Source of the DNA: Thermoplasmata archaeon
GTDB taxonomy: Archaea > Thermoplasmatota > Penumbrarchaeia > Penumbrarchaeales > EX4484-36
Assembly: GCA_021160765.1 (NCBI GenBank)
Contig: JAGHBW010000232.1
Coordinates: forward strand, 1 to 14,636
Reading direction: 5' to 3'
Length of the DNA stretch: 14,636 bases
Shown here one piece after another: positions 6,474 through 14,367 of the stretch. The translations under genes and the position numbers were made by a program. The notes beneath the pieces are model-generated. The model saw only the letters and a program-made list of their open reading frames with translations, was not told the DNA's origin and did no database searches. How positions within the stretch are numbered: the stretch's first letter is position 1; every line of letters starts with the position of its first letter.

Positions 6474-8414
6474 ATGAAACGGATAGGAATTATGAAAAGG
6501 GAGAAGGAAGGTGACATAGGGATAGGGACGATGATAATTTTCATCGCCCTGATCCTTGTGGCTGCGGTAGCAGCGTCCTTGCTGATAACAACAGCAGGAA
6601 GACTCAATCAGCAGGCTCAGGAGACCGGTGAGATCGCCAGGCAGGAAGTTTCAACTGCACTGGTTACTAGGAACATAGCAGGGGACAGACTGATAGATGG
6701 GCAGGGCGCTACTGCGGAGATGCCAACACTGGACACAACAGCTCCAACTGCCGGGGCAATATCTGTTACAGCAATAGGATATGACCCAGATGGGACAGGT
6801 GGGGACCACACCGATGGGGATGAAGAGTATTACGGTTATGAGATATCTATTACAACTCCCCCTTCTGACGCGGGGAGTGGGATTTTAAAGGTTCAATTAT
6901 ACCGCTCCACGGACAATGCTTACGACACCGCCAGTGACGATGTGCTCATAAAGACGTGGACATACCTTGCTGACAACCTGCCTACCACCTCTACCGTAGA
7001 ATATGATGCGCCTCCATCTGGACATACAACGTACTATTATTACCTTAAGGTTTACGACAAAGCAGGGAACGTGGCATACACCACACCAGCCACATCCACA
7101 ACTGCACTGACGAATTACGATACGGTGAGACCAGCCACCCCCTCTCTTGCAGCCACGGGAAGCTTCACCGCCCTTTCTATGGGACCAAATTCAGGTACAA
7201 TACAGCTCATTATAACAGATCTAGACCTTTCAGGATACGTGGACTATCTCTCCTCATCCAGTGCGGAGTGGAACATTGAGGAACAAAACGATTTCACATC
7301 GCTCCAGTACCAATATCGCATACGGGGATTCAACGTATACAGGTCAACAGCACCCATTCCTGCGGTAGCGGTGACCTCCATGCAACCTATTGGGTTCTGG
7401 GACATAAATGACTTCACAATAGACGCCAATCACAGAGCAGACGGTGTGTGGTACGACTACATCCAGCAGACAGGAGGTTCGGAGAAGACTGCGTATTACT
7501 ACGCTATAGCAGCGGTTGATTTGACGGCCAATGAAGGGAACTCCTACCACTCAGATGGAACTCAGGTGTCATACGGCCTTGCTACCAGCGCCGCATGTGC
7601 TGCTTCCTGTACAAACGATATTGTTCCCCCAACATTTACAACATATACAGTAACTGCCACTACAGGCACCAACGGGATAACAATAAACTGGGTGGGTACT
7701 GCAACTGACAGTGGATCGGGTGTAGCTTATCAGGATTTCACAGGGGCCACCCATAACCAGCAGAGAGAGCATTATACCTATGAGATATGGAGATCTCTGG
7801 AGCCCATATTCAAAGTAGAACAACTTCCGGTAGACGGTCGTGTAAATCCACTTGTAACACTAGCTGGATACGCAACAGGCGACCCATCAGATCCTGCTGG
7901 GACCACATCTTTCACGGATTACGGTATTGACTTTTTAACTGCCGCATCTACGTCAACCACAGGGAATACCTATTATTACGCCGTTGTAGCAGTGGACAAC
8001 GCAGGAAACAGGGCGCTTCAGCCGGGCCCTTCTGTTGCAATACAGGTGATTGAGATAAAGATTGCACTGGCAGCAGGTTCTCCAGCAGTGGACTTTGACG
8101 TGGTAGCACTGGAAATAACAGACGGATCAAAGGATGTGACACTTACGTATGGTGGAATAGGGACACCTGCAGATGCAACATCAACAACCTTTACCGTGGA
8201 GGTAGTGAGAGACATAGAGGGAGCGTTTGTGGAGGGAAATGTGCTAACACAGGGATCCGTGGTAAAAATCTTCATCAACGCCCATAAGCTTGGCTTCAAC
8301 ATTGTGCCACAGACCCACGTGTCGCTGAAGATCATGCCCAAACACGGTGTACCCACATACGAATCATTCACAACGCCATCAACATACGTGGACCGTTATG
8401 TGGAGCTATTGTAG
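6474..8414 (+). CDS. Giant archaellin with inserted Fn3/Ig-like modules
   Basis: This 646-residue protein begins and ends as an archaellin. Residues 1-13 are a leader ending KEG; 14-62 match the ordinary archaellin helix almost residue for residue (DIGIGTMIIFIALILVAAVA, LNQQAQETG). Residues about 526-646 match the archaellin outer domain (IKIALAAGSPAVDFDVV; LKIMPKHGVPTYESF). Between them are about 460 extra residues made of three Fn3/Ig-like modules, each ending in the same signature: TYYYYLKVYDKAGN (186-199), AYYYAIAAVDLTANEGN (340-356) and TYYYAVVAVDNAGN (499-512), a spacing of about 155. Normal archaellins are near 200-250 residues. I chose the ATG at 6474, which follows GGTGAT; GTG 6465 and ATG 6492 are alternatives. 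The product is probably exported and assembled as a filament, minor or cap subunit that displays the modules outside. It is followed after 23 nt by the ArlD/E gene. Confidence 0.9.
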   Translation: MKRIGIMKREKEGDIGIGTMIIFIALILVAAVAASLLITTAGRLNQQAQETGEIARQEVSTALVTRNIAGDRLIDGQGATAEMPTLDTTAPTAGAISVTAIGYDPDGTGGDHTDGDEEYYGYEISITTPPSDAGSGILKVQLYRSTDNAYDTASDDVLIKTWTYLADNLPTTSTVEYDAPPSGHTTYYYYLKVYDKAGNVAYTTPATSTTALTNYDTVRPATPSLAATGSFTALSMGPNSGTIQLIITDLDLSGYVDYLSSSSAEWNIEEQNDFTSLQYQYRIRGFNVYRSTAPIPAVAVTSMQPIGFWDINDFTIDANHRADGVWYDYIQQTGGSEKTAYYYAIAAVDLTANEGNSYHSDGTQVSYGLATSAACAASCTNDIVPPTFTTYTVTATTGTNGITINWVGTATDSGSGVAYQDFTGATHNQQREHYTYEIWRSLEPIFKVEQLPVDGRVNPLVTLAGYATGDPSDPAGTTSFTDYGIDFLTAASTSTTGNTYYYAVVAVDNAGNRALQPGPSVAIQVIEIKIALAAGSPAVDFDVVALEITDGSKDVTLTYGGIGTPADATSTTFTVEVVRDIEGAFVEGNVLTQGSVVKIFINAHKLGFNIVPQTHVSLKIMPKHGVPTYESFTTPSTYVDRYVELL

Positions 8415-8437
8415 GTTGAGTAAGGAGGAAACGAAAA

Positions 8438-8956
8438 ATGGAGCAGGCGATGATCATGACCTCTGATGCTAAGACACCGGAATTCCGAACGCACACTGGA
8501 AGGGATTCGCTATCCCGCATTAAAAGACTCACCTCTACTGGAGAGGAGGCGATATTAACTGAAATTCCAAGGAACGCTAGGGCATTGATGCTCACCCTCA
8601 AATGGGTTGACTTCATACTGAAGAAAATACCAAGGAAGAGGGTGTCCGACTTACTCAGGTTGTACACAGATCTGGGCTGGATATCGGAGTTCGCAAGGTA
8701 TCAGCTCATGGGATACTTCAGGGGCTCTCTCCCAGATCCTGACTTTGAAGAGCTGGAACCGCTGGATGAGGAAAGCATAACCCCCGGGGACATATACGGC
8801 AGGGATGAGGTCTTAGACGACTACAGACTCACCGCCACGGACCACATAAAGAGCCTCCTCTTCATCATGGGGATCAAGGGACTGAAAGTGGACTCCCACC
8901 TCATAGAAGTGGTGGAGGAGGAAGTTAAAAGTATAATGAAGTACAGTGATACGTAG
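8438..8956 (+). CDS. Archaellum-associated protein with ArlD/E domain
   Basis: This 172-residue cytosolic protein has the ArlD/E (FlaD/E) family domain at residues 40-98. It is seen as EIPRNARALMLTLKWVDFIL, then LLRLYTDLGWISEFARYQLMGYF, and is followed by the second conserved block LTATDHIKSLLFIMGIKG (131-148). In euryarchaea ArlC/D/E form the cytosolic ring around the ArlHIJ motor and receive the chemotaxis signal. This is the short, ArlE-like form without a long coiled-coil N-terminus. The first 36 residues are polar and probably flexible. The ATG has a strong AAGGAGG (8422-8428), 9 nt upstream. It directly follows the giant archaellin and ends the operon, with its stop one base from the converging protease gene. 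No arlF-J genes accompany it in this window. Confidence 0.88.
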   Translation: MEQAMIMTSDAKTPEFRTHTGRDSLSRIKRLTSTGEEAILTEIPRNARALMLTLKWVDFILKKIPRKRVSDLLRLYTDLGWISEFARYQLMGYFRGSLPDPDFEELEPLDEESITPGDIYGRDEVLDDYRLTATDHIKSLLFIMGIKGLKVDSHLIEVVEEEVKSIMKYSDT

Positions 8957-8957
8957 A

Positions 8958-9944
8958 TCAGAGAAGAAGCATCAGTGCGATGAATGTCCCCACACCGAGG
9001 CCCATAGGGATGGGAAGCCCAGGTAAGAGATGGTACCTCTCTAGAAGAAGTTCAGTGAGATAGAATCCCACGAAGAGTGCAAGTGAAACGGGAAGAAGGA
9101 AGAGTGCCCATGTGATGCCTCCAATGAGGGGGTGGGTGAGACCGTAATAGGTGGAGTGAGCGGTGAGGAGTGAGTAGAAGACAAGGTCCCCCATCCCCAG
9201 CTCCCACCCTTCCCCCTGATAGGTTAGGGAAGAAAAGATTTCCCGGGGGGTTGGAACACTCTTATTCTCTTTTTCATTACTACCCCTCATCTCAATAAAC
9301 ATGTTCACAATTTCCTTTATAGGACCGTAAAATACGGCGTAGAGGTCATAGAGGGAGAGTAGAAGAAGCACAATAAGGACGGTCCAGGTATAAAGTACAA
9401 TGGCGAGAAATCCGCCCAACATTCCGCTGAAAAGAAGGAGGGAAAGGTTCTTCTGTAGCCTACCTGCATGGGGGTTAAATAACACTCCAGTTATTATTGC
9501 TGAAAAAACAATACCAGCACCCAGCGGCGCATCCCAATTCACCGGATAAACTATAACGGGCTCTGTCAGGAGATAGGAAGGGAGGAAGGTTGGAATTCTT
9601 TCAGAAAGGATGTATAGTGGCCCGTCGCCCACGAGATAAAAGACCATTCCGCCCAGTATGAAGAAGAGGAAACGGTACATTGAGAGAAGAAAGTTAAAGC
9701 TCCCCTTTCTGACAAGGTACAGAATTATAAAACTTCCCACAACTCCCGGCACCACCAATAGTAGGGCGTTGAGGAAGCCCGCCTGGGCCTGTTCCTTGGT
9801 CCCCTCCCCCTCAGGGGTGAAAACCTGGGCCTGCGGTATAATCTCGGAGGCCACACCCAGAAGAGATACGAAAAGGGCAAAGATTATGGTGATAAATATT
9901 GGAAGGTACGGACGCTCCATGAGTTTACTTTCAAGAAAGGCCAT
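8958..9944 (-). CDS. Presenilin/signal-peptide-peptidase-like intramembrane aspartyl protease (family A22)
   Basis: This 328-residue, highly hydrophobic protein has about nine predicted membrane segments. The catalytic motifs of presenilin-type proteases are present: YD with Asp200 in one segment (SLYDLYAVFYGP), GMGD with Asp253 in the next (WELGMGDLVFYSLL) and the C-terminal PxLP motif as PGLP (308-311), where PALP is commoner. A polar loop (220-245) separates the two catalytic segments, as in the family. The enzyme cleaves transmembrane segments of single-pass proteins inside the bilayer. I kept the ATG at 9944: no ribosome binding site is visible, but ATTAATTATT about 27 nt upstream fits leaderless transcription. 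It diverges from a type I membrane protein with a zinc finger, a plausible substrate by position only. Confidence 0.88.
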   Translation of the reverse strand: MAFLESKLMERPYLPIFITIIFALFVSLLGVASEIIPQAQVFTPEGEGTKEQAQAGFLNALLLVVPGVVGSFIILYLVRKGSFNFLLSMYRFLFFILGGMVFYLVGDGPLYILSERIPTFLPSYLLTEPVIVYPVNWDAPLGAGIVFSAIITGVLFNPHAGRLQKNLSLLLFSGMLGGFLAIVLYTWTVLIVLLLLSLYDLYAVFYGPIKEIVNMFIEMRGSNEKENKSVPTPREIFSSLTYQGEGWELGMGDLVFYSLLTAHSTYYGLTHPLIGGITWALFLLPVSLALFVGFYLTELLLERYHLLPGLPIPMGLGVGTFIALMLLL

Positions 9945-9966
9945 TGTGTAGATGGATAGAGGGAAG

Positions 9967-9976
9967 AATAATTAAT
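9967..9976 (-). promoter_or_regulatory. Candidate TATA box of the presenilin-like gene
   Basis: ATTAATTATT on the minus strand is centred about 27 nt before the ATG at 9944, the archaeal spacing for a leaderless transcript. Confidence 0.45.
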
Positions 9977-10002
9977 CTTCCTGTATAATGGAATCTCTAA
10001 AG

Positions 10003-10010
10003 TATTTATA
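10003..10010 (+). promoter_or_regulatory. Candidate TATA box of the zinc-finger membrane protein gene
   Basis: TATTTATA lies about 40 nt before the ATG at 10047, giving a short leader of about 15 nt. It is only 27 bp from the opposing box for the protease gene, so the two promoters are nearly back to back. Confidence 0.45.
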
Positions 10011-10046
10011 CAATTTTGTGATTGAAGAAACAAAGGATGTGGATAC

Positions 10047-12431
10047 ATGCGGTATTACGCACTATTACTATCAATCCTTCTTACAGCTACGCTGTCATGG
10101 ACCGTTTCATCAGAAACGTCAACCACTCTTCAAGAGATCAGTCACTCCACCTCCGGCTGGTTCTCGGATAGGAACGTCACCATTTTTGACGTGTTGTACC
10201 CTGTGGATTCAGTCCCATTAATTCCTCAGTTCCAGGTGATAACAAATGGGAGCAGGTCACCATGGATGGAGGCTAACTTAACTAGAAACGGATATGTGGT
10301 AAATCTCACTGCACACCTCATTCTTAACGAGGGCCAGTATGCCCTCTATCAATTCCGCCTCCTTATGAATGGGGAAGTGATATATACCTCACCACAACGT
10401 GGGGTGGGTCTTGACAGTACGCCACCGGAGATAGAGGATGTTGAAATGTCCTGGGGTGGTTCCACCTATGGGCTCCCACCTATAAGATTGAATGCGGATT
10501 TTGGCCCTTCGGGGCCCTGGCCCAAGGTGGAATTTGAAATAAAAGGAGAGAATTGGACTTCCACAGGCTCAGCAACCCTCTTCCTTCATGAGGGCGAATA
10601 CATCGTTGCGGGGTATAACTACACGTCACCCCCGGGCGATGGGAATGCTATTGTGACGTTAATTCTTACGGATGGGGCAGGAAACAGGGCGGAGACATCC
10701 TTTCGGGGAAACTTTACGGGTGGTAGGGATGAGATAAGATGCATATGGCCAAAGGGAGAAATGCTTAAGGAAACACTGTTGGAGAGAAACTTCACAGTTA
10801 GCACGACAAACCCTCTTGCGGGAGCACAAGTATATCTATTTGACTTCGGGAGGAATCTCACTTATATCTTATCTGTGGGCGCCAACCCCAGCGAGAACAA
10901 CACATACGTCCTCACATCAAATGGCCTTTCTGAATGGTTGGGGGGGATTTCCCCGGGGAGGTATATGTGGCAGGTGGCAGTGGTGGAGAAGGCAATCTTT
11001 TCCTCCCCCTGTTATTTCACGGTAATAGGAACGTTAAAAACCCTCAAACTGGGACTTGATAAAAATATTCATGGTAGCACCGAGGTGCCCCTCTCCCTGA
11101 ATTGTCCTGGAAAGGAAAAATTGCTCCTTGACCTTGGCTTCATTGAGGCGGTTATCAGGGACCCGTCGGGGAGGGATATTGGAAGAGCAAATCTATCCAT
11201 TCTGCCTGGCCCCTCCATCTATATCCCCGCCAATCCCCATCCTTTCCCCATATACTATGTGTTTTCGTCAGGAGAGCGTCTGAGGGTTGAGCCCGAAAGA
11301 TGGAACACCTCATTTGAGCTTCTCCCCGCCCACTTTCCCATACTGATTCTGAGGGACGAAGTGGGGGGTATAGATATCTCCACAATAAGGGTAAATCATG
11401 AGAGGAGCAATGCAAGTATCTCCCTGGATGAGGGACTCAATGTACTTGAAATGGGGGAGATAGCATCGGGAATAGATGCGCCCACGCTGGTGAAGGTGTC
11501 GTTGCAGGGAATTCTCGCCCCCACCAACATCTCCGTATGCTACCGCGATCTCCTCCCCCAACCTGAAGAACACAGAATATTCATTAAAGGGGAGGACCTC
11601 CCACCACCCCCACATGTCACCGCCCAGAGGGATGGGGATTTGATTGTTCTCCGTGTTGTCTGTAATGGATATGGTGTATTGGAGGCAACGGCTGTCAATC
11701 TCTTTAAAATGGTGGACAACGAAGCAGTTCCCCCCTCTGAGGAGGTCCTAATAAATATGTCTAACGAGATCAGAATATACTCTCGGGAGAGAATGGATGT
11801 TTTGGTGGAGATAGTCGTAGGAGATGACAGATATTACTGGCGTGGGGAGATAGGCCCACTTCCTTGGCCGGAGCCGGAATTGATGTGGAAGGTGGAGGGG
11901 GACTCGGTTCGCCTTTGGATTGCCAACATTCCACCTGGTGCGAATAATATTACTTGGTTTATAGGGGAGAATAGTGTGGATGGGAGAAGTATTGTACTCC
12001 GTAAAGAGGAGGTAAGGGGGAAGTTGGTGGAAGCACACATTCACAACGTAAGTGGAGCGGTGATGATTCTAAAGGATAGGATTGTGGTACCGGAGGAGAG
12101 GGAGAAGGGGTGGTCATTATATCCCCCCCTTATAATGGACTTAATACTTCTCGCTATTTTGCTACTGCTCTTACTCTACCCTCTTATAAGGAGGCTGATC
12201 CCGGTAGAGATGGAGATTGAAAGGGGAGGGGCATGGGAAACTAGGAGAAGAGGCCCTATTGGGAAGGTCACAGAAGGTTATACATGCGCAATCTGCCTCA
12301 ACACCATTCAGCCCGGGGCGGAATACGTAAAGTGTACCTGTGGGGCTAGATTTCACAGAAAGTGCGCAATAAGGGTTGGTGTATGTCCGAGGTGTGGTAG
12401 GGAGATAATGGTGGAGGATAGTTTCTTTTAA
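10047..12431 (+). CDS. Type I membrane protein with cytosolic RING-like C4HC3 zinc finger
   Basis: This 794-residue protein has a signal peptide (residues 1-21, RYYALLLSILLTATLSW core), an ectodomain of about 670 residues with beta-rich Ig-like segments and many N-glycosylation-type sequons, one transmembrane helix (about 693-714) ending in RR, and a cytosolic tail. The tail ends in a zinc-binding module: Cys747-x2-Cys750-x12-Cys763-x-Cys765-x4-His770-x2-Cys773-x6-Cys780-x2-Cys783. The ligand order C4HC3 is that of RING-CH/PHD-type fingers, and the FHRKC and CPRCG blocks resemble RING domains. In eukaryotes membrane RING proteins are often ubiquitin ligases; I infer no such activity here. The ectodomain family is not recognised. 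The ATG at 10047 immediately precedes the signal peptide; only a weak AGGATGTGG site lies upstream. It is divergent from the presenilin-like protease. Confidence 0.85.
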   Translation: MRYYALLLSILLTATLSWTVSSETSTTLQEISHSTSGWFSDRNVTIFDVLYPVDSVPLIPQFQVITNGSRSPWMEANLTRNGYVVNLTAHLILNEGQYALYQFRLLMNGEVIYTSPQRGVGLDSTPPEIEDVEMSWGGSTYGLPPIRLNADFGPSGPWPKVEFEIKGENWTSTGSATLFLHEGEYIVAGYNYTSPPGDGNAIVTLILTDGAGNRAETSFRGNFTGGRDEIRCIWPKGEMLKETLLERNFTVSTTNPLAGAQVYLFDFGRNLTYILSVGANPSENNTYVLTSNGLSEWLGGISPGRYMWQVAVVEKAIFSSPCYFTVIGTLKTLKLGLDKNIHGSTEVPLSLNCPGKEKLLLDLGFIEAVIRDPSGRDIGRANLSILPGPSIYIPANPHPFPIYYVFSSGERLRVEPERWNTSFELLPAHFPILILRDEVGGIDISTIRVNHERSNASISLDEGLNVLEMGEIASGIDAPTLVKVSLQGILAPTNISVCYRDLLPQPEEHRIFIKGEDLPPPPHVTAQRDGDLIVLRVVCNGYGVLEATAVNLFKMVDNEAVPPSEEVLINMSNEIRIYSRERMDVLVEIVVGDDRYYWRGEIGPLPWPEPELMWKVEGDSVRLWIANIPPGANNITWFIGENSVDGRSIVLRKEEVRGKLVEAHIHNVSGAVMILKDRIVVPEEREKGWSLYPPLIMDLILLAILLLLLLYPLIRRLIPVEMEIERGGAWETRRRGPIGKVTEGYTCAICLNTIQPGAEYVKCTCGARFHRKCAIRVGVCPRCGREIMVEDSFF

Positions 12432-12432
12432 A
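12425..12432 (+). promoter_or_regulatory. TATA-like box overlapping the stop codon of the zinc-finger gene
   Basis: TTTTAAAT spans the TAA at 12429-12431 and is about 29 nt before the ATG at 12457, which lacks a ribosome binding site. This fits an internal leaderless promoter, though read-through from upstream is also possible. Confidence 0.35.
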
Positions 12433-12456
12433 TAGTCATATTTCTACCTATTCTCC

Positions 12457-13311
12457 ATGGGGTTGGTGCTAACATTACCGCTTCCCGTAGCCTTAATCTT
12501 AGCCTCTCTTCTAGCTGCAGGTGGGACAGGAGGAACCCCTCTTATCACTTGGGATCTTAACTACAATCCCACACCACCCCTAACCTCTCCCTTTATAGTG
12601 AGAGTAGATTTGCAAGGTGAGGAGCTAAACCTTACTAATGTGAGGATGTACATTGTCATTAACATCTCAGAACCGGATAAGGTCCTGGTAAATAAGGGGG
12701 ATTATAGATCTGAGCTTACGCTTTCAAACGGAACCTTTTCTCTTTTCATTCCTTCTCCCATGAGGCGGTTCAATTTCACATTTCATCTAGAACTACAAGG
12801 TGAAGGAGTTTCTCAGCGCTACCCCACAATAGGGGAGCTTCCAGTCTCTTTCACGGGTGATATCGTGGATGAGGATGGGGATGGAATGGATGATCGTTGG
12901 GAGGTGGAGAATGGGCTTAATCCAGGGATTGCTAATGATGCCACTGCAGATGAGGACGGTGATGGACTTACGAACCTTGAGGAGTACTACTCCATGACCT
13001 CACCAATGAAGAAGGACAGTGATGGGGATGGAATGGATGATCGTTGGGAGGTTAAGATGGGGACATGTCCATTTCTATCCGACGGGGAGGTGGATTACGA
13101 TGAAGATGGTGCCACCAATTTGGAGGAATTTCATATGAGAACAGACCCAAGGGACCCCTTAAGTGTTCCTGACCTCTCTCCCGTGACACCTTGGTACTAT
13201 ATAGTGATCATTGTGGGTATCCTTCTTATTCTGATAGGGTATTTCGCAGCCCAGATGTTTATAAACAGAAGAGAGGAGGAGTTCCTAAAAGGTGAGGATG
13301 GGGAAAAATAG
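12457..13311 (+). CDS. Membrane-anchored surface protein with calcium-loop (TSP3/EF-hand-like) repeats
   Basis: This 284-residue protein has a signal peptide (1-22, LPVALILASLLAAGG), a beta-rich segment with several sequons (about 28-135), four acidic loops of thrombospondin-3 or EF-hand type, one transmembrane helix (246-268) and a charged cytosolic tail. The loops start at Asp138 (DEDGDGMDD), Asp165 (DEDGDGLTN), Asp187 (DSDGDGMDD) and Asp213 (DYDEDGATN). They alternate as a two-loop unit repeated at 49 residues: a DDRWEV form followed by a TNLEE form. Calcium binding outside the cell is expected from the loop pattern. The ATG at 12457 is 26 nt after the upstream stop, without a ribosome binding site. 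It may be co-transcribed with, or promoted from within, the zinc-finger gene. The partner or ligand is unknown. Confidence 0.83.
   Translation: MGLVLTLPLPVALILASLLAAGGTGGTPLITWDLNYNPTPPLTSPFIVRVDLQGEELNLTNVRMYIVINISEPDKVLVNKGDYRSELTLSNGTFSLFIPSPMRRFNFTFHLELQGEGVSQRYPTIGELPVSFTGDIVDEDGDGMDDRWEVENGLNPGIANDATADEDGDGLTNLEEYYSMTSPMKKDSDGDGMDDRWEVKMGTCPFLSDGEVDYDEDGATNLEEFHMRTDPRDPLSVPDLSPVTPWYYIVIIVGILLILIGYFAAQMFINRREEEFLKGEDGEK
12874..13052 (+). repeat. Pair of identical 32-bp direct repeats encoding calcium loops
   Basis: Positions 12874-12905 and 13021-13052 are identical over 32 bp, 147 bp (49 codons) apart, and encode DGDGMDDRWEV in both places. Identity at silent positions suggests recent duplication or gene conversion, since the intervening loop sequences have diverged. 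Confidence 0.8.
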
Positions 13312-13350
13312 GCAAAAAATGCAGGACATTTCGGGGAGATACTGAAAGAA

Positions 13351-13357
13351 TTTATAT
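13351..13357 (+). promoter_or_regulatory. Candidate TATA box of the SAP-DUF835 gene
   Basis: TTTATAT lies about 41 nt before the ATG at 13395, predicting a start near 13380 and a short leader that contains a GAGGT ribosome binding site (13382-13386). Confidence 0.45.
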
Positions 13358-13394
13358 CCCGTTTAGACATACTCCTTAAGCGAGGTTTTGTGTG

Positions 13395-14366
13395 ATGATG
13401 GACCCCGACGAGATGAAGTTTCTGAAGATTATGGAGATCATAAAGAGGGCGCAGAATCTTATAATAAAGGTGAGGAGGGAGGGAGGAGACACCAGACGAG
13501 CTGTGGAACTGCTCTCTGAGGCCACCTATGCATTGAAACTTAAAGAGTATGACCAGGCGCTTGCCTACGCAAAAGAGTGCACTCTTGAGATAATTAGGAT
13601 CAAAAAGGAGATGGATTTGAGCAGACCCCTTACGGTGGAAGAGCTTGAGAGGCTTCCCAAAGAAGAGTTGAGAGAGCTTTGCGTTCGCTGGGGACTGAGT
13701 CCAATTGGTCTCAAGCAGGAATTGGTGGAGAGATTGAGTGAAATCGCCAGGAGGTATGGTGGGAAGATACCGCCGTATCCTCCCAAGGAAAAAAGCTGGG
13801 AGAAGGGGGCTGAGAGGCCCCCTAAGGAGGAAGTTAAAGAAAGTGAGAAGGAGAAGGGGGCAGAAAAGGAGGAAGGAATGAGTGTGGAGGAGGCCCTTGA
13901 GGAGATCTCACCCGGTTTTTCATACCTTCTGGAGGAGAAGAGGCCGGAAAAGTGCTTTGAAATATTCTCACGCCTCCTTGATGGTGGCTACAGCGGGCTC
14001 ATGTTCACAAGGACCAACCCCAAGCTTGTCAGGAGAAAGTACCGTATAGAAGGGGATGCTGAGATCTACTGGCTCACTGATCAGGAGGACATAGAGGAAC
14101 AGAGGGTAAGCCACTCTCTAGAGTCGCTCATATATCGGATAGAGGAATTTGTGAAAAACAGGGATAAATGCATTATCCTTTTGGACGGTCTGGAATACCT
14201 CCTAGGAAACAACACTTTTAACGCTGTTATGCGATTTTTGAGAAGGCTTGTGGATCGTACATCAGCAGCGGAGAACATCTTCCTTGTGGCACTCTCGCCC
14301 TATACAATGGATGAAAAGGACGTCTCCCTTTTAGAAAGAGAGATTGTGCCGCTCAAATTGAGGTGA
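13395..14366 (+). CDS. SAP domain plus DUF835 protein
   Basis: This 323-residue cytosolic protein has three parts. Residues 1-72 are helical and resemble a TPR-like pair (AVELLSEATYALKLKEYDQALAYAKE). Residues 80-118 form a SAP-type helix-loop-helix (LTVEELERLPKEELRELCVRWGLS), known in other proteins for DNA binding. After a Lys/Glu-rich linker (130-165) comes a DUF835 domain (about 176-320) with the family core CIILLDGLEYLLGNNTFNAVMRFLRRL and VALSPYTMDEKD. DUF835 is an archaeal domain of unknown role, often found in modular regulatory proteins. No membrane segment is present. The ATG at 13395 has GAGGT 8 nt upstream; GTG 13392 and ATG 13398 are alternatives. It has its own predicted promoter, and its stop is one base from the converging gene's stop. 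Confidence 0.85.
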   Translation: MMDPDEMKFLKIMEIIKRAQNLIIKVRREGGDTRRAVELLSEATYALKLKEYDQALAYAKECTLEIIRIKKEMDLSRPLTVEELERLPKEELRELCVRWGLSPIGLKQELVERLSEIARRYGGKIPPYPPKEKSWEKGAERPPKEEVKESEKEKGAEKEEGMSVEEALEEISPGFSYLLEEKRPEKCFEIFSRLLDGGYSGLMFTRTNPKLVRRKYRIEGDAEIYWLTDQEDIEEQRVSHSLESLIYRIEEFVKNRDKCIILLDGLEYLLGNNTFNAVMRFLRRLVDRTSAAENIFLVALSPYTMDEKDVSLLEREIVPLKLR

Positions 14367-14367
14367 T

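Noticed and set aside
10816..12356. Reading frames opposite or out of frame within the zinc-finger protein gene
   Set aside because: Shadows: the in-frame protein has a signal peptide, transmembrane helix and complete zinc-ligand set, whereas these frames show no motifs.
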